Below, one piece after another: positions 46,810 through 56,145 of a DNA stretch of 64,000 nucleotides (its first letter is position 1; every line of letters starts with the position of its first letter). The stretch is taken from NCBI GenBank assembly GCA_963720235.1, contig OY970389.1, positions 4,526,001 to 4,590,000 on the forward strand. Direction: 5' to 3'. The translations under genes were made by a program, and so were the position numbers. Source of the stretch: JACMLC01 sp963720235 (GTDB taxonomy: Bacteria > Acidobacteriota > Blastocatellia > Pyrinomonadales > Pyrinomonadaceae). Under the pieces are notes generated by a model. It did no database searches, was not told the DNA's origin, and worked only from the letters and a program-made list of their open reading frames with translations.

Positions 46810-48198
46810 TTAATCCTGCGCCGATTCGCGGAAGCGTTCGACACGAAAGCGAGAAAGCTTGAGCGGCATGCCCGGTGCGATGCCAGCCTTGCGTGCTGCG
46901 ATTGCGACTTGCTGGTCTGCTGTTTCGACTCCTTCAATATCCGGCAGGAGAAGTCCTCGACGTATGCCGCTTTCGTCTTCGACAATCACTCCATAAATTT
47001 TCGGATCAAGCTCTTCAAAGCTTGTCGGCTCAGGCTGCGATAAGACATCTACGGAATAGCGCAGGTATGGCAGCTCTGATGAAGTGACTGGCGGAAAGCG
47101 CGGGTCGTGCGTTGCGGCATTGATGGCATTGGCAATCAACTCTTCGGCCAGCGAATCTTTGATTGGCTCAATCGTGCCGATGCAGCCGCGTAAATCTCCT
47201 GTGTCCGTCTTGATGGAAACGAAGCATGCTGCGCGTTCGCTTGAAGCTGAAGCAGGCGGGCTGATTTTCTTTCCTTCAAGCGTAAATGTTTCGACAGCCC
47301 GCCGCGCCATCAATGGAAGCTCTTCGCCGCGCAGAGAGACATGCTCTTCCTTTTCTTCTTGAACAGAATTTTGCACGTGCTCTTTTTCATCTGCGCGCAA
47401 GCGTGTGAGTTGGGCCACTAGATAGCCGACGCCGAATGGAGCTTCATAACTCAAGACTTCACAGTTCTGGGCCAATCCTTGTGTCGCGCCCAGAGCCACC
47501 AGCATCGAGCGATAGCCGCATTCGCCAGCCATCTTTCTCAAATCCTGATTGATGTTGATAATTCTCTCAGGAGCGCATGAGCTAATGGCGGCGACAATCT
47601 CTTCGTCAAAGAGATATGCTTCTTTGTTGAAGCCTGCGGGCGCGCCGGGCTTGAGCCTGTGGCTCAAATCGCCGCTGGCGACAAAGGCTACCGGCTTGCC
47701 TCTCTCTTCCGCAGCGTCCCTGATGCAGGAGCCGAAATTCAGATGGTCTTCATTTGAAAGAAATGTGTAGCCGAGCGCGACGACCTGTCCGCGCCAACCA
47801 TTTTTGAGTAGGAAGTAAAGCGGAACGGCTGTGCCATGATCAAGGTCATAGCCATTGATACCAATGACTTCGTAACCTCGCTCACGCGCCGCGCTCTTGA
47901 TTGAAGACAAAGTTTCTTCGTCAAGCTCTGCTTCGACGACTGCATCCGGCGCATGAAAGTTGGCAAAGCTGCCATACAAATTTTCTTCCTGATAAGCGAC
48001 GAAAGCTCGCGGTTCGAGCGGAGCGTGCGGGGAAACAAGGATGACCGTCTCTGCGCGGCTGGCAATGATGCGCTCTGTAAATTCTCGCATCGCTTCAATC
48101 GAAGCGCGCACCTGTTCTGCCGCTCCGCCTCCGACCTCTGGAACCATTATCGGCGGATGCGGTGCGATGCCTGCAAAGACTATTGAGCTTCCGTTCAT
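46810..48198 (-). CDS. AmmeMemoRadiSam-type fusion: LigB-like dioxygenase domain plus AMMECR1 domain
   Basis: About 462 residues from the ATG at 48198; the frame extends to a TTG at 48270 but the conserved part starts with SSIVFAGIAPHPPIMVPEVGG. The first 270 residues resemble class III extradiol dioxygenase/Memo proteins, with metal-ligand-type histidines in APHPP, SPHAPL and GDLSHRL. The last 170 are an AMMECR1 domain with its hallmark LRGCIGT. The two functions (system proteins A and B) are separate in many organisms and the reaction is unknown. No radical-SAM partner is adjacent. Confidence 0.85.
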   Translation of the reverse strand: MNGSSIVFAGIAPHPPIMVPEVGGGAAEQVRASIEAMREFTERIIASRAETVILVSPHAPLEPRAFVAYQEENLYGSFANFHAPDAVVEAELDEETLSSIKSAARERGYEVIGINGYDLDHGTAVPLYFLLKNGWRGQVVALGYTFLSNEDHLNFGSCIRDAAEERGKPVAFVASGDLSHRLKPGAPAGFNKEAYLFDEEIVAAISSCAPERIININQDLRKMAGECGYRSMLVALGATQGLAQNCEVLSYEAPFGVGYLVAQLTRLRADEKEHVQNSVQEEKEEHVSLRGEELPLMARRAVETFTLEGKKISPPASASSERAACFVSIKTDTGDLRGCIGTIEPIKDSLAEELIANAINAATHDPRFPPVTSSELPYLRYSVDVLSQPEPTSFEELDPKIYGVIVEDESGIRRGLLLPDIEGVETADQQVAIAARKAGIAPGMPLKLSRFRVERFRESAQD

Positions 48199-48222
48199 CG
48201 CCTGACGAGAAAAGCAATCCAC

Positions 48223-48247
48223 GCTTGATGCAAGCTTTGCATCAAGC
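48223..48247. promoter_or_regulatory. Perfect hairpin/palindrome upstream of the AMMECR1 fusion gene
   Basis: The 11-nt arms GCTTGATGCAA and TTGCATCAAGC flank GCT. It lies 25 nt before the start at 48198 on the minus strand, suiting an operator or leader hairpin. No regulator is identified. Confidence 0.5.
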
Positions 48248-48461
48248 GAAGCTACAACGACCGTGCACAAAAACTTTGCGACAGTCCGTTAGAGAAATTT
48301 GGAAGGGGTACGCGAAGCATTCTATCATACGACGCGCGCCACCAAGCAAGCGCGTAATTGCATCACACGACAAAAGCCATTTATGATGCACGCGCTCTGC
48401 GGCAAAAATGTTCAAGGCTTGAGAGCGATTTTTTGAGAGAGCAAGGCAAGCAAAAAGTTTT

Positions 48462-49670
48462 ATGAGATTCGATGTCTTAATCGTAGGAGCAGGGCCAGCC
48501 GGTTCGTTTGCGGCTGAGAAACTGGCGCGTGCGGGCGTGCGCGTCGCGCTCTTTGACGGGCGACCTGCGGGCGAGCCGAAGGCTTGCGGCGGCGGCGTGA
48601 CCTCGAAGGCTCTTAAAGCCTGGCCTCATTTGCTCGAAGCAGTCGGGCGCACGGTTGATGATTTGGAGATGTATTCGCCCGGCGGCAAAAAACTTTATCT
48701 CAAACTCGAAGAGCCTTTCGCCATCTATTCGCGCATAGCTTTTGATTCTTACTTGCGCGACCGCGCAGGAGAAGCTGGCGCGCATATCTTCGCCGAGCGA
48801 GTTTCATTCCAAAAACGCGAGAGTGAAAAAGAGGATTGGATAGTCAAAGGTCGAAAGAAAGAGACGTGGCGCGCGCCCGTGCTGGTGGCTGCTGATGGAG
48901 CTAATAGTCGGATTGCGAAAACTCTGGCCGGGCCGCTTTCAAAAGCCGAGATGGAAGTTGCCTTCGGTTATCGCGCGCCTCTGCCGAAGGATGGAGACGC
49001 GCCGACAGTCGTAGCCTTTCTTCCGGGTTGGGCCGGTTACGCATGGTCGTTTCCGCGTCCAGACCACATCTCTTTCGGCATCGCCACTTCGCAGGATGCA
49101 TTCGACCATCAATCGCTGGATGCGCTCCTTTGGCAATTCATGCTTGGCTACTATCGCATGCGCGTTGACAAGACTGCGCGGCTCTGGACTTCGCGCAAGA
49201 AGGATGCTGCGCGTGACTTAAAGATTAAAGAAGAGTTGCAAGGCAAAGCAGAGCGATACGCGGCGCGGATTCCGGGTCTCAATGCGAAGACGTGGGACAC
49301 GCGGCGCGCGTGCGGCGAAGGCTGGGCTCTGCTCGGCGACGCGGCTGGCTTTGCAGACCCTGTGACGGGCGAAGGAATTTATTATGCGCTTCGTTCGGCA
49401 GAAATTTTCGCGGAAACTTATCTCGAAAGAAAGCTTGCGGATTATGAAACTCGCTGGCGCGCGGATTTCGGAGGCGAGTTAAGACGTGCAGCAGAGATGC
49501 GTCGCAGGTTTTATGGCAACTTCTGGGGCGCGCCTTTTACGGAGAGGATGATTGAGTTTGCGCGCGCGCATCGCGGGATAAGAAAAGTTTTAGGCGAGTT
49601 GGTCGCGGGCGATCAGGGCTATGTTGACCTCAAGCGCACGCTCGCGCGCCGCGCGATGTGGCCGCTCTGA
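48462..49670 (+). CDS. Geranylgeranyl reductase family flavoprotein
   Basis: 402 residues. FAD motif VLIVGAGPAGSFAAEKLARAGVRVALFD, then PKACGGGVTSKAL, the PxxxCGGG signature of this family, and LLGDAAGFADPVTGEGIYYALRSAE. Members reduce isoprenoid double bonds in archaeal lipids, chlorophyll or menaquinone side chains. The ATG at 48462 begins the motif region directly. No pathway genes lie nearby, so the substrate is open; a quinone or lipid isoprenoid is the simplest guess. Confidence 0.88.
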   Translation: MRFDVLIVGAGPAGSFAAEKLARAGVRVALFDGRPAGEPKACGGGVTSKALKAWPHLLEAVGRTVDDLEMYSPGGKKLYLKLEEPFAIYSRIAFDSYLRDRAGEAGAHIFAERVSFQKRESEKEDWIVKGRKKETWRAPVLVAADGANSRIAKTLAGPLSKAEMEVAFGYRAPLPKDGDAPTVVAFLPGWAGYAWSFPRPDHISFGIATSQDAFDHQSLDALLWQFMLGYYRMRVDKTARLWTSRKKDAARDLKIKEELQGKAERYAARIPGLNAKTWDTRRACGEGWALLGDAAGFADPVTGEGIYYALRSAEIFAETYLERKLADYETRWRADFGGELRRAAEMRRRFYGNFWGAPFTERMIEFARAHRGIRKVLGELVAGDQGYVDLKRTLARRAMWPL

Positions 49671-49720
49671 AATCTTTTAGAGAAGCAAAGATGAAAGCCA
49701 TGCTCTAGCAAGCATGGCTT

Positions 49721-50017
49721 TTATATTTCATCCGGGACATCTTCATTGCCGAGCAGGAGCGCGCGTGCTTTCTCGAAGGCTTGCGCGTTGTCGAGCACGC
49801 GGCGCAGCGTGTAGAGAATCTCTTCCTGCTTGCTTCTCTTTGTGTCTGCCAGCAGAGAAGTCAGCTTCGATACATCGCGCATGCCTTCCACGACATAGAG
49901 CGCAATCTTTTCTGCTTCAATCAGGTCGTGGCCCTGTGCTGTCAGGACATCCGCGAGCACGCGCCGGATGTCTTCAAATCTATCGAATTCCAGACTCGGA
50001 CTTGGGTCGTCAATCAT
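49721..50017 (-). CDS. Small protein of unknown function, coupled to a zinc-ribbon lectin-like protein
   Basis: 98 residues, predicted all-helical and charged, no signal peptide. It begins inside the end of the upstream gene with an ATGA overlap, so both are co-translated. I recognise no family. Its context suggests a cytoplasmic partner of the membrane protein. Confidence 0.65.
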   Translation of the reverse strand: MIDDPSPSLEFDRFEDIRRVLADVLTAQGHDLIEAEKIALYVVEGMRDVSKLTSLLADTKRSKQEEILYTLRRVLDNAQAFEKARALLLGNEDVPDEI

Positions 50018-50901
50018 GATTTCTTTTTCGGAACGCTCGTGTGCTTCTTACGAACTGTGAACTGGCCTCCGTTGTTCTGCGGCGCGTTGTCGTTAATTCT
50101 GAACTCAAGCATGCCGCGCTCGTCCGGCAAGTTTTCCCAGTAGCCTGTTGCGCCAGCCGCAGAGACCGGCAGCGTGTTGGAGAAACGACCATCGGCATAG
50201 CGCGTGCGCATGAGCAGCGCGCCTGTGGGCCATTCGGGGAAGAGGCGGCGCGATTTGTATTGTTCTTCTTTAGTGCCGCCCGCGCGGATTCCGGCCTTTG
50301 CTCCTGCTAAGTCCACGATGCCTTCAACAGTCGTCGTATATTTTTCTTCCGGCACGACTGCGATTTGAGAGAGCTGCCATCCTCCGTTGGCATAGATTGT
50401 AAAAGTGCCATCCTTCGTCGGCTCTGTCGGAGGCGTGAATAGTTGCGCGGGTGTCGGAGATGGAGTCGGTGACGGCGATGCTTTCGGCGTCGGGCTTGAG
50501 TTCGCGTTCGCGTCGTCATCACCGAAGTTTGAATTATGAACTCCCTGATTGCTGTTGCCGTCGGCCACTTCGCCGTCCGAACGCGAGTAATAGTAATAGC
50601 CTATGCCGCCAGCGACGACGAGCACGCCAAAAAGCGCGAGAACGGCAATGATGCTGATAATCAATCCGGTCTTGCTTTTCTTTGCCTCTGCGACGGGCGG
50701 CGTTTGCGCTTTGTAGCTGTCAGCGAAATTGGGCCAATTTGTCGGAGCCGTCTGCGGGTTAGCGGGCAGGCTCAAAGTCTCAACAGAAGATGAATCGGGC
50801 GCGCCACTCAAAGAGTTTGCTTCTGCGATTGACGCTCCGCAGTTGGTGCAGAAACGCATTCCCGCAGGATTCTCTCGACCACATTTCCAGCAACTAGCCA
50901 T
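50014..50901 (-). CDS. Zinc-ribbon membrane protein with PA-IL/LecA-like C-terminal domain
   Basis: 295 residues: zinc ribbon at 4-22 (CWKCGRENPAGMRFCTNCG), a Pro/Ser linker, one membrane segment (GLIISIIAVLALFGVLVVAGGIGYYYY, about 84-110), an Asn/Asp/Pro-rich spacer and a beta-rich C-terminal domain from about 165. That domain (TVEGIVDLAGAKAGIRAGG, GALLMRTRYADG, MLEFRINDNAPQNNGGQFTV) resembles the galactophilic PA-IL lectin fold. The predicted topology puts the ribbon in the cytoplasm and the lectin-like domain outside. Sugar binding is inferred. Confidence 0.75.
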   Translation of the reverse strand: MASCWKCGRENPAGMRFCTNCGASIAEANSLSGAPDSSSVETLSLPANPQTAPTNWPNFADSYKAQTPPVAEAKKSKTGLIISIIAVLALFGVLVVAGGIGYYYYSRSDGEVADGNSNQGVHNSNFGDDDANANSSPTPKASPSPTPSPTPAQLFTPPTEPTKDGTFTIYANGGWQLSQIAVVPEEKYTTTVEGIVDLAGAKAGIRAGGTKEEQYKSRRLFPEWPTGALLMRTRYADGRFSNTLPVSAAGATGYWENLPDERGMLEFRINDNAPQNNGGQFTVRKKHTSVPKKKS

Positions 50902-51008
50902 ATGAAAACCCGGTTGTTAGATTAAGTTGAAACAGGATTCACTGAATGCGAGCGCATTCTAACATAACGCGAGGGTGATAAAAGCAGAGCAGTCGTTTTT
51001 AGAAAGAA

Positions 51009-51094
51009 TCTCCCGCAAAGACGCAAAGGAAAACAATCAAGATAATTTATAGCTCAACACCTTTGCGTGATTTTCTTTGCGCCTTTGCGGGAAA
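51009..51094. repeat. GCAAAG-word palindrome, copy 3
   Basis: Left arm TCTCCCGCAAAGACGCAAAG from 51009, right arm TTTCTTTGCGCCTTTGCGGG to 51094, imperfect. The spacer words TCAAGATA and GCTCAACA match copy 2. It lies downstream of sppA. Confidence 0.88.
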
Positions 51095-51121
51095 CTGTCT
51101 TTACCCAGTTTGAAATCTCTC

Positions 51122-52915
51122 TTACTTGATGGTCAACTCGAACGGCATCAATGCCATCATCTCGCCGCGTTTCATGCGATCCATCATGGCTGCGTAGCGC
51201 AGTGCGCGGCGCGCGTCTTCCGGCAACGCTTCAAAGGCCGCGCGCTGTTGTCGCATCTTGATGGTGGACTCTTCGCCGTCTCTGCCGAACAGGTCTTCAA
51301 AGAAGGTTCGCGGGTACGGCATGATAACGCGCTGAATGCCTTTCTCAGCCGGAATGTTTGCGAGACCTTTGGCGACTTCGATGGCTTTATCGAGCCCGCC
51401 GAACTCGTCAACCAGCCCGTGCAGCTTCGCCTGATCGCCCATCCACACGCGCCCCTGTCCGACCGAGTCTATGAACTCAGGATTTTTGCCGCGACCTTTG
51501 GCGACCTTCGGCACAAAGTCTTCGTAGTATGTGCTGCTAATCATCTCTTGAAATTTTTTGCGCTCTTCATCCGTGAACTTTTCAGACTCGCGGAACATGC
51601 CGGCCATCTTGCCGCGCAGGACATACTCGTTAGAAATTCCGAGCCAGTCATAAAAACCTTTCATCACGGGCTTGCCCGCGAAGATGCCTATAGAGCCTGT
51701 GATGGTCGAAGGCTCTGCGACAATCTTGTTGGCGTTGCAGGCTATGTAATAGCCGCCTGAGGCCGCCACGTCGCCCATCGAAATCACGACGGGCTTCTTC
51801 TGCTTGGCATTCTCAGTCGCGTGCCAGATGATGTCGGAAGCGTAAGCAGAGCCGCCCGGACTGTCCACGCGAATGACAATGGCTTTGATACTTTTATCTT
51901 CAGCCGCATCGTTAATCGCTTTCGCAACTGTGTCTGAGCCGACAGACTGATCGCCGTATGGCCCATCGCTTGAGCGGCCAGAGCCGATAGCTCCCGAAGC
52001 ATATATGACAGCGATGCGTTCGCCTGTGTTGAGACCGACTGATTCAGGTGTGATTTCACGATATGCGCCGCCGGAGATTTTCGGCAACGCGTCGGAATCT
52101 TTAAAGCCAAGTCGTTTCTTTAATTCATTCTCGACTTCATCACGATAAGATGCTCCGTCAATCAAGCCAGCATCTTTAGCCTCCTTCGCGCCGAGCGGAG
52201 CATTGTCAATAATCGCTTTCACTTCATCCGGCGTTTTCTTGCGCGTCGTCGCAATCGTATTGACGATGCGTCCATACAGATTGTCGAGCATAGAGTTGAC
52301 GACTTCTCTGTGCGCCTCAGACATCTCCTTGCGCGTGAATTGGTCTGGCGCATTCTTGTACTTGCCAATCTGAAAGACATCAGGCTCTATGCCAAGCTTG
52401 TCGAGCGAGCCGCGAAAGAACATCACTTCGCCCGCGAGTCCGTTGATGAAGAGGTCGCCCGGCGGAGCTACGAAAACTTTTTCGCAAGAGGTGGCGATGT
52501 AATATTCTTTGTTCGCGCCGTATTCCATGTAGGCGTAAGCAGGTTTGCCGGAAGTGCGAAAGTCTGCAATCGCATCGCGTATCTCATCTGCCTTGCCCCA
52601 GCCCGCGCCGGAAAATTCTATCTCCAACAAAATTGCGCCGATGCGTTTATCAACCTTCGCTTTCTTAATCTGCGTCAGCAGATTTGTCAGAGACGAATCA
52701 TCGCCGCCAAAGAAGCGACGCATCGGGTCATCCGGCACAAAGTCCGGCATCGCGCCTTCGACCTTCAAGACGAGCACGCTGTTATCGGCCACGCGCGGCT
52801 CGCTCCCGCGAAACGCGGAGATTAAAATCGCGAGAAAAATAAAAGCCACCAGCCCAAGCGCGACCACGATGCCGGTGATGATGAGTACAATTTTGCGTGT
52901 GCGTGACATTGCCAT
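51122..52915 (-). CDS. sppA: Signal peptide peptidase SppA (long, 67K type)
   Basis: 597 residues. Membrane-anchored serine/lysine protease degrading cleaved signal peptides. It has an N-terminal anchor (KIVLIITGIVVALGLVAFIFLAILISAF) and tandem ClpP-fold domains. The catalytic Lys is in GKYKNAPDQFTR (equivalent to E. coli Lys209) and the Ser in GDVAASGGYYIACNA; VDSPGGSAYASD is the second-domain motif. The start at 52915 has AGGAAA 6-7 nt upstream. Confidence 0.93.
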   Translation of the reverse strand: MAMSRTRKIVLIITGIVVALGLVAFIFLAILISAFRGSEPRVADNSVLVLKVEGAMPDFVPDDPMRRFFGGDDSSLTNLLTQIKKAKVDKRIGAILLEIEFSGAGWGKADEIRDAIADFRTSGKPAYAYMEYGANKEYYIATSCEKVFVAPPGDLFINGLAGEVMFFRGSLDKLGIEPDVFQIGKYKNAPDQFTRKEMSEAHREVVNSMLDNLYGRIVNTIATTRKKTPDEVKAIIDNAPLGAKEAKDAGLIDGASYRDEVENELKKRLGFKDSDALPKISGGAYREITPESVGLNTGERIAVIYASGAIGSGRSSDGPYGDQSVGSDTVAKAINDAAEDKSIKAIVIRVDSPGGSAYASDIIWHATENAKQKKPVVISMGDVAASGGYYIACNANKIVAEPSTITGSIGIFAGKPVMKGFYDWLGISNEYVLRGKMAGMFRESEKFTDEERKKFQEMISSTYYEDFVPKVAKGRGKNPEFIDSVGQGRVWMGDQAKLHGLVDEFGGLDKAIEVAKGLANIPAEKGIQRVIMPYPRTFFEDLFGRDGEESTIKMRQQRAAFEALPEDARRALRYAAMMDRMKRGEMMALMPFELTIK

Positions 52916-53000
52916 AAATATTTCCTGTAACTAACAAATTAAAAACTTGAGAGCAGCCGGGTTATCAGTACGTAAGCGCGAGGGAAAAAGTTTAAGAGCA

Positions 53001-53124
53001 AGGATGAATGATGAAGGATGAATGATGAAGGCGGAAGGATGAAAGGCCTGCTGTTTAATCTTGAATCGCTCATCTTCAAATAGCATTCTCTTCATCATTC
53101 ATCATTCATCCTTCATCCTTCCGC
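53001..53124. repeat. AGGATGAATG word-repeat palindrome
   Basis: Tandem AGGATGAATGATGA words at 53001-53045 and their inverted form TCATCATTCATCATTCATCC at 53091-53124. The right arm extends into mnmA and provides its final codons and stop. Confidence 0.88.
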
Positions 53125-54227
53125 TTGACTATCCATCCGCCGCCGACAACCTCGTCGCTGCGATAGAAGACCGTAGCCTGTCCGGGTGTGATGGCGCGTT
53201 GCGGTTCATCAAACTTGATGCGCGCGCGTGCGTTTGGAAGCGGCGTGATGGTCGCGTGCGCGGGCATGTGACGATAGCGCACGCGCACCTCTGCGCGCAC
53301 TTCCGCTTGCGGCTCGTCAAATGAAATCCAGTTGACGCCCGCCGCCGTAAACTCTACGCTCAAGAGTTCGTCCTGCTCTCCGACAACAACGCGATTGCGC
53401 GCAGAGTCAATCGAGACGACATAGAGCGGATGCTCGTTTGAGATGCCTATGCCGCGCCTCTGGCCCACAGTGTAACGATGTATGCCCTGATGCTGGCCCA
53501 CGCGCTCGCCTTGCGAGTTGACAATCTCGCCCGCGCCCGGCAACCGCTTTGTCTCGCCTTCCGCTTCCAGATAGCGGTCTATGAATCCGGCGTAATCGCC
53601 ATCGGGGACGAAACAGATTTCCTGCGATTCAGCTTTCTCAGCGACTGCGAGATGCGAAGCGCGCGCTACTTCGCGCACCTCCGGCTTGGACATTTCTCCG
53701 AGCGGAAACAGCGAGCGCGAAAGCTGCTCCTGCGTCAGTTCCCAGAGAAAGTATGATTGGTCTTTCTGCAAATTCCTGCCGCGAAAGAGCCTGTATCGTT
53801 TAGCTTGCTCGTCAAACTCTACGCGCGCGTAGTGTCCCGTCGCAACTTTGTCGCAGCCGAGACTCGCGGCCAGTCTATCAAGCGAAGCAAACTTCAAACG
53901 GCTGTTGCATGCGACGCACGGAATCGGCGTCTCGCCTTCGAGATAACTTGTGATGAAAGGCCCAACAACATCGCGCTCGAAATCGCGTTCGAGATTAAGA
54001 ACGTAAAAAGGAAAGCCAAGCTCTTCGGCCACGCGGCGCGCGTCATAGACATCATTGAGCGAGCAGCAACGCGAAGGCAAAGGGTCGCCGTGCTCGTCCA
54101 CGCTGATGCCGCGACGCTGGTTCCAGAGCTGCATCGAAAAGCCTACGAGGTCGTGACCTTCGGCCTTCAAAATCGCCGCCGCCGCGCTCGAATCCACGCC
54201 GCCGCTCATTGCTACTGCTATCTTCAT
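53106..54227 (-). CDS. mnmA: tRNA-specific 2-thiouridylase MnmA
   Basis: 373 residues. Thiolates U34 of tRNA-Lys, Glu and Gln. PP-loop AMSGGVDSSAAAAIL at the N-terminus, catalytic Cys in PCVACNSRLKF and in EICFVPDGDYAGF, both present. It complements MnmE/MnmG, which act on the same base. The tail (KRKDEG) and stop derive from the palindromic repeat at 53001-53124. Confidence 0.97.
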   Translation of the reverse strand: MKIAVAMSGGVDSSAAAAILKAEGHDLVGFSMQLWNQRRGISVDEHGDPLPSRCCSLNDVYDARRVAEELGFPFYVLNLERDFERDVVGPFITSYLEGETPIPCVACNSRLKFASLDRLAASLGCDKVATGHYARVEFDEQAKRYRLFRGRNLQKDQSYFLWELTQEQLSRSLFPLGEMSKPEVREVARASHLAVAEKAESQEICFVPDGDYAGFIDRYLEAEGETKRLPGAGEIVNSQGERVGQHQGIHRYTVGQRRGIGISNEHPLYVVSIDSARNRVVVGEQDELLSVEFTAAGVNWISFDEPQAEVRAEVRVRYRHMPAHATITPLPNARARIKFDEPQRAITPGQATVFYRSDEVVGGGWIVKRKDEG

Positions 54228-54450
54228 AAGAGAATTTTAGATTTGCGATTTTAGATTTTTGATTGAAAGCGAACGAAAGATTTATTTTCTAAAGTCTTTG
54301 TCCTTATCCAATCGCAAATACCGTCGTTTGCCGCTCATTTAAAGCGGATGTTAAGATGCACGCTCTGTTGACATCATGCAGCCAACATCAAACATGTAAG
54401 GATACCTTAAACGAGAAGAATCGTCAGCCCGGCGAACCGAATTGATGTGC

Positions 54451-54627
54451 GATGGCGATGGCAGCTATGACATTAAGGACTAAAGCTCTTGTGCTCACAG
54501 GTTTCCTTCTCGCGGGAGCCTTATTTCTTTTTTGTGTCTGGAAATACAGAATAAATATAGGTCAAACCACAGGCACGATTCTTATCATTCTAGCTCTCTG
54601 GCTCTGGCAATATCAGAGAAGAAAATA
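54451..54627 (+). CDS. Possible small two-helix membrane protein
   Basis: 58 residues from the ATG at 54451 to TAA at 54627. Two hydrophobic stretches (ALVLTGFLLAGALFLFCVW and GTILIILALWLWQYQ) separated by a basic loop, ending in QRRK. No ribosome site is obvious and two more in-frame ATGs follow within six codons. No family is recognised. It fills most of the gap before the AAA+ gene and reads in the same direction. Confidence 0.4.
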
Positions 54628-54666
54628 AACGACAGTCGGCTATAAACTTTTATTAAACTTAAAGCT

Positions 54667-55470
54667 ATGGAAAGAGCCATTGAAGAATACCGCGTCACGG
54701 ACGAGCCATACTACCTGGCTGTCGCGCGCGAAGTTGAGTTGTTCGAGGCGGCGCACGCGACGCACTTGCCTGTCATGCTCAAAGGCCCAACGGGCTGCGG
54801 CAAGACGCGCTTTGTCGAGCACATGGCGTGGCGTCTGCAACGTCCGTTGATTACAGTCGCCTGTCATGAAGATTTATCCGCGACAGACCTTGTGGGCCGC
54901 TTCCTGCTCGAAGGCGAAGAGACCGTCTGGCACGACGGGCCACTGACTGCTGCCGTGCGGCATGGCGCGATTTGTTATCTGGATGAAGTCGTAGAAGCGC
55001 GCAAAGATACTGTCGTCATCATACATCCTTTGACGGATGACCGCCGCCGGCTGCCGATTGAAAAGCGCGGCACAATTTTGGAAGCCCCGCCGGAGTTCAT
55101 GCTCGTCGTCTCTTACAATCCGGGCTATCAATCCATCCTCAAAGACCTCAAACAATCCACGCGCCAGCGTTTTGTCGCGCTTGAGTTTGATTACCCGCCG
55201 CCGGAGCTTGAGACGGAAATCGTGGCACGCGAAGGCGGAGTGGACGAAGGCACTGCGCGCGATTTAGTCCTCATCGGTCAGAAGGTCAGAAACCTGCGCG
55301 GGCATGGTCTTGAAGAAGGCGTCTCGACACGGCTCCTGATTTACGCAGCACAGATGATAGCGCGCGGCATACAACCCATCGCCGCGGCAGATGTCGCACT
55401 CTGCTCGCCCATCACAGACGACAGAGAATTGCAGCGCAGCATACGCGAGATTATTACGACTGTGATTTGA
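54667..55470 (+). CDS. MoxR-type AAA+ ATPase, CbbQ/NirQ/NorQ family
   Basis: 267 residues, normal length. P-loop GPTGCGKTRFVEHMA, Walker B AICYLDEVVEARKDT, and the family stretch CHEDLSATDLVGRFLLEG, then RRLPIEKRGTILEAPPEFMLVVSYNPGYQ. These ATPases form hexamers and with a VWA partner activate or repair metalloenzymes such as RuBisCO or NO reductase. Its predicted partner is the VWA gene at 56146, with one gene between. No RuBisCO or NO reductase lies in the window, so the target enzyme is unknown. Confidence 0.92.
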   Translation: MERAIEEYRVTDEPYYLAVAREVELFEAAHATHLPVMLKGPTGCGKTRFVEHMAWRLQRPLITVACHEDLSATDLVGRFLLEGEETVWHDGPLTAAVRHGAICYLDEVVEARKDTVVIIHPLTDDRRRLPIEKRGTILEAPPEFMLVVSYNPGYQSILKDLKQSTRQRFVALEFDYPPPELETEIVAREGGVDEGTARDLVLIGQKVRNLRGHGLEEGVSTRLLIYAAQMIARGIQPIAAADVALCSPITDDRELQRSIREIITTVI

Positions 55471-55492
55471 GTCTCGTGAAGATTCAGAGGAC

Positions 55493-56125
55493 ATGCGGAT
55501 ACTTGTCTTAACGGCACTCGTGGTTATCTCTGCGGCCCTCACGATTTCTGCCGAGTGTCGTGGCCCAAAGCGCAATGTCTATTTTTTCAAACCTCTGACA
55601 ACTATTCTGATAATTCTGCTGGCAGCGATTCCGAAATATCCTGTCCCGGCGGTTTATCGTTACCTGATTATCGCGGGCCTGGTCTTCTCGCTGGCGGGCG
55701 ATGTGTTTCTGATGCTGCCGTCGGATAGATTTATTTTGGGACTGTTGAGCTTTCTCGTGGCGCACCTGTTTTATATTGCAGCTTTCATGTTCGCGGGTTC
55801 GGGTGCAACCTCAAAGTTAGTTGGCGCGGTGTTGTTAATTTATGGATGTTTGATGTTGTGGCGGTTGTGGCCCACGCTGGGCCATATGAAAACGCCTGTG
55901 GTGGTTTACACGCTGGCGATTCTGTTGATGGCTTTGATGGCTGTGAGCTGGTATTTGAAAGGTGGACGAGAGGGAAGCTATCTGGCGGCAGTCGGAGCGA
56001 TAGTGTTTGTGGCTTCCGATTCCATCCTCGCCTTCAATAGATTCAAAGGCAGCTTTCGCGGCGCACAGTTTCTTATTCTCACAACCTACTTCACGGCGCA
56101 ATCGCTGATTGCCCTTTCCACTTGA
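55493..56125 (+). CDS. YhhN family membrane protein (lysoplasmalogenase-like)
   Basis: 210 residues with about seven to eight transmembrane helices. Signatures KPLTTILIILLAA, GLVFSLAGDVFLML and AVGAIVFVASDSILAFNRF are those of the YhhN/TMEM86 family, whose animal member cleaves vinyl-ether lysolipids. It starts 22 nt after the ATPase and ends 20 nt before the VWA gene, so all three appear to form one operon. Insertion of a lipid-enzyme gene in a CbbQ/CbbO pair is unusual. Confidence 0.87.
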   Translation: MRILVLTALVVISAALTISAECRGPKRNVYFFKPLTTILIILLAAIPKYPVPAVYRYLIIAGLVFSLAGDVFLMLPSDRFILGLLSFLVAHLFYIAAFMFAGSGATSKLVGAVLLIYGCLMLWRLWPTLGHMKTPVVVYTLAILLMALMAVSWYLKGGREGSYLAAVGAIVFVASDSILAFNRFKGSFRGAQFLILTTYFTAQSLIALST

Positions 56126-56145
56126 ATTATCTAAGCTGAATTGCA

